This document shows positions 61,036-62,624 of a DNA stretch of 62,624 nucleotides, one piece after another. Origin of the DNA: Petrotoga sp. 9PWA.NaAc.5.4 (GTDB lineage Bacteria; Thermotogota; Thermotogae; Petrotogales; Petrotogaceae). Location: the NCBI RefSeq assembly GCF_002895485.1, contig NZ_AZRK01000002.1:231780-294403 (forward strand), given 5' to 3'. Both the position numbers and the translations under genes were made by a program. The notes beneath the pieces are model-generated. The model had not been told where the DNA came from. It was given only the letters and a program-made list of their open reading frames with translations, and did not search any database. The stretch's first letter is position 1; each line of letters starts with the position of its first letter.

Positions 61036-62247
61036 TCATAGTACATCTAACAAAGTTTCAACAGAGTAATTAATCCAGTTACTTGCAAAATCCCAAACCA
61101 AGCCATATTCTGTTAGCACGGATTTCAAGACATACATAGAAGTCATACCCATTCGTGCGTCAAATCCTTTTGAAATAGGTTTGTAAGTTAAACCATGACT
61201 TTCATCACCAAGAGTTATATAATTTCCCTTCCAGTTATCCAGAGTCTCTAAAGCAGCAACTAACCCTTCTCTTGTTAAATCAGGACCAGCTCTTTTTACT
61301 CCTTCAACAAAAACCTCAGCCGCAATCATTCCTGCAATGGCATAAGCATTTGGAATTTGGTTATAGTATTTTTGATATATTTGAATAGCAGGTTCTTGAG
61401 GATTTGTAAAATCAACAGCTACCCATGCCATAACTTCTACACCATCTCCAGCATCTCCTGCTAATTGTAAATAAGTTTCATCCGCATTTGAATAAGTTAG
61501 AATATATCTCTGATTTGTCATGCCGTATTGTTTAGCTTGTCTAACAAAACCTACAGATTGTGGTAAGAAAAGCATTACGGCTACAGCATCCGGCTTAGCG
61601 GACAATAGTCTAGTAACTTCAGCAGTAAAATCGCTTTTAAAAGGGTCAACTGCTATATTTGCGACAGGTTCTATCCCTAAAGATTTCAAGGTTCCTACCG
61701 CAGATTTACTAAATTCTTGGCCATCCTCAGCATTTCTATACACTATCGCAATTCTTTTGTGACCTTGTTCAACAAGATAATTCATAACAATATTTCCTTC
61801 AACTATATAGTTTGGTTGAACTGGAAAAATATATTTCTTTGGAGGCAAGCTAAATTCAATGGACCCTCCACCTTGATAAACAAAAGGCACACCTGCATTG
61901 TTCAAGTAATCTTGAACAGCTAAAATACCAGGAGTACCTAAACCACCGACTATTGAAAAAACTTTGTCTTGTTCAACCATTCTTCTAACTTCTACAACAG
62001 TTTTTGCCGGATTAAATTGATCATCAGCGACTATAAGTTCGATTTTTCTACCGTATATTCCGCCATTATCGTTGATGTAGTTAAAATATGCCTGCATACC
62101 TTGAGCCATTGGCCTACCTATTCCTGCTACTGGACCAGACATAGCTTGAAAAGTTCCTACCAGAATTTTATCATCGGTGACACCTACTTCGGCAAAGATA
62201 AAAGTTATAAATAAGACCAAAAGAAACATGCCAAAAAACTTCTTCAT
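61036..62247 (-). CDS. livK: Branched-chain amino acid-type substrate-binding protein LivK-like
   Basis: The 403-residue secreted protein (signal peptide of about 20 residues) has the Peripla_BP_6 fold: DDKILVGTFQAMSGPVAGIGRPMAQGMQAYFNYIN at the mature N-terminus, IELIVADDQFNPAKTVVEVRRM and AIVYRNAEDGQEFS. Such proteins bind amino acids, amides, aromatic acids or other small acids. The coupled hydrolases argue against a plain amino acid. ATG 62247 follows GAGGTGAG. It opens the operon livK-G-F-H-M::hydrolase; upstream lies an 8-bp palindrome ATACGTAT (62277-62284) in the promoter region. Confidence 0.92.
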   Translation of the reverse strand: MKKFFGMFLLVLFITFIFAEVGVTDDKILVGTFQAMSGPVAGIGRPMAQGMQAYFNYINDNGGIYGRKIELIVADDQFNPAKTVVEVRRMVEQDKVFSIVGGLGTPGILAVQDYLNNAGVPFVYQGGGSIEFSLPPKKYIFPVQPNYIVEGNIVMNYLVEQGHKRIAIVYRNAEDGQEFSKSAVGTLKSLGIEPVANIAVDPFKSDFTAEVTRLLSAKPDAVAVMLFLPQSVGFVRQAKQYGMTNQRYILTYSNADETYLQLAGDAGDGVEVMAWVAVDFTNPQEPAIQIYQKYYNQIPNAYAIAGMIAAEVFVEGVKRAGPDLTREGLVAALETLDNWKGNYITLGDESHGLTYKPISKGFDARMGMTSMYVLKSVLTEYGLVWDFASNWINYSVETLLDVL

Positions 62248-62340
62248 AATTCTCACCTCTTTTATATAATATGTTTATACGTATGTCTTAAATCTTAAAA
62301 AATAGTTTTTATCAAAGTTTCATAAAGATTATTTAAAAAT

Positions 62341-62624
62341 TCACATCTTAAAGCTCTCAACTAACCCTTTCAACTCTGAAGATATCTCATTCAACTCTTT
62401 AGCATCTTCATTTATCCCTATAGCTTGTTCTACTTGGTTGTCTATTATCTTTCTCGACGTTTCTAACTGCTGACTTATTTCTGTTACCGCTTTTGCTACT
62501 CTGTCCATCGCCGAACTCATCTCTTGGGCACTTGCACTTTGTTCTTGAGCACTGGCTGTCATGTTTTCTATCCCTTGATTCCTCTTTTCTATTCTTTCTG
62601 TTATGTGTTTGAAACTTTCTAATA
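62341..62624 (-). CDS. Methyl-accepting chemotaxis protein (C-terminal part, cut by window)
   Basis: The last 94 residues of a chemoreceptor run into the window edge. The heptad pattern with QEQSASAQEMSSAMDRVAKAV and QVEQAIGINEDAKELNEISSELKGLVESFKM is the end of the cytoplasmic signalling/methylation helix bundle. The frame stays open to 62624, so the gene starts beyond the window. Together with the flagellar genes it shows a motile, chemotactic cell. Confidence 0.9.
   Translation of the reverse strand, partial: LESFKHITERIEKRNQGIENMTASAQEQSASAQEMSSAMDRVAKAVTEISQQLETSRKIIDNQVEQAIGINEDAKELNEISSELKGLVESFKM

Overview
The window is AT-rich, gene-dense bacterial DNA. It most likely comes from a thermophilic member of the Thermotogota, close to Petrotoga. 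The main support is the block ffh, rpsP, KH protein, rimM, trmD, a TM1570-type SPOUT methyltransferase, rplS, lepB (35.6-40.9 kb), which follows the Thermotoga maritima gene order as I remember it. TTG starts, strong GGAGG ribosome binding sites and periplasmic-binding-protein sugar transporters also fit. The species call is inference.

Layout. 0.2-8.4 kb: housekeeping genes (pyrimidine-nucleoside phosphorylase, a secreted phosphodiester-glycosidase-like protein, an EF-G paralogue, a corrinoid adenosyltransferase, a DUF503 protein, a YqeK-like HD protein, a LysM/M23 peptidase). 8.5-22.4 kb: a divergent catabolic cluster that I read as a sulfoquinovose pathway. On the minus strand are a solute-binding protein, two permeases, a GPH-family symporter and a FadR-type GntR regulator. 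On the plus strand are a transaldolase, a SuyA/SuyB-like lyase, a LarA-type nickel racemase, an aldehyde dehydrogenase, a fucose-isomerase-like protein and a GH31 sulfoquinovosidase. Both divergent promoters carry the same 11-bp operator. 23.2-26.4 kb: a second sugar importer, again without an ATPase gene. 26.6-34.6 kb: a YtcJ amidohydrolase with an ECF S component, superoxide dismutase, a metallophosphoesterase, pyruvate phosphate dikinase and MetF. 34.8-42.6 kb: a DUF1292 protein, tRNA-Trp, the ffh-to-lepB block, tRNA-Ser, rsmG and a lipoate ligase homologue. 42.5-48.0 kb (minus strand): mreB followed by flgF, flgG, flgA, flgH, flgI and a FlgJ-like protein. 48.4-52.5 kb (minus strand): recJ, a DUF3343 protein, ruvX and tRNA-Arg. 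52.8-54.9 kb: an unknown membrane protein and tsaB. 54.9-62.2 kb (minus strand): a branched-chain-amino-acid-type ABC importer whose LivM permease is fused to an alpha/beta hydrolase, followed by a double-headed TetR regulator and a second hydrolase. The window ends inside a chemoreceptor gene.

Proposed logic of the main cluster: import of sulfoquinovose or its glycosides, release of sulfoquinovose by the GH31 enzyme, isomerisation to 6-deoxy-6-sulfofructose, transaldol cleavage to sulfolactaldehyde, oxidation to (S)-sulfolactate, racemisation by the LarA homologue, and C-S bond cleavage of (R)-sulfolactate to pyruvate and sulfite. A transaldolase route ending in desulfonation and bridged by a nickel racemase is, to my knowledge, undescribed.

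A second system runs through the whole window. Nine copies of an interspersed element with ACTTTAGAAAT / ATTTCTAAAGT inverted ends sit in 5' leaders, always in the same orientation relative to the downstream gene. Eight full or near-full copies carry a small hairpin and/or a Shine-Dalgarno-like sequence plus TTG-type start followed by a 17-codon frame that stops inside the terminal repeat. No transposase, insertion sequence or CRISPR array is visible.
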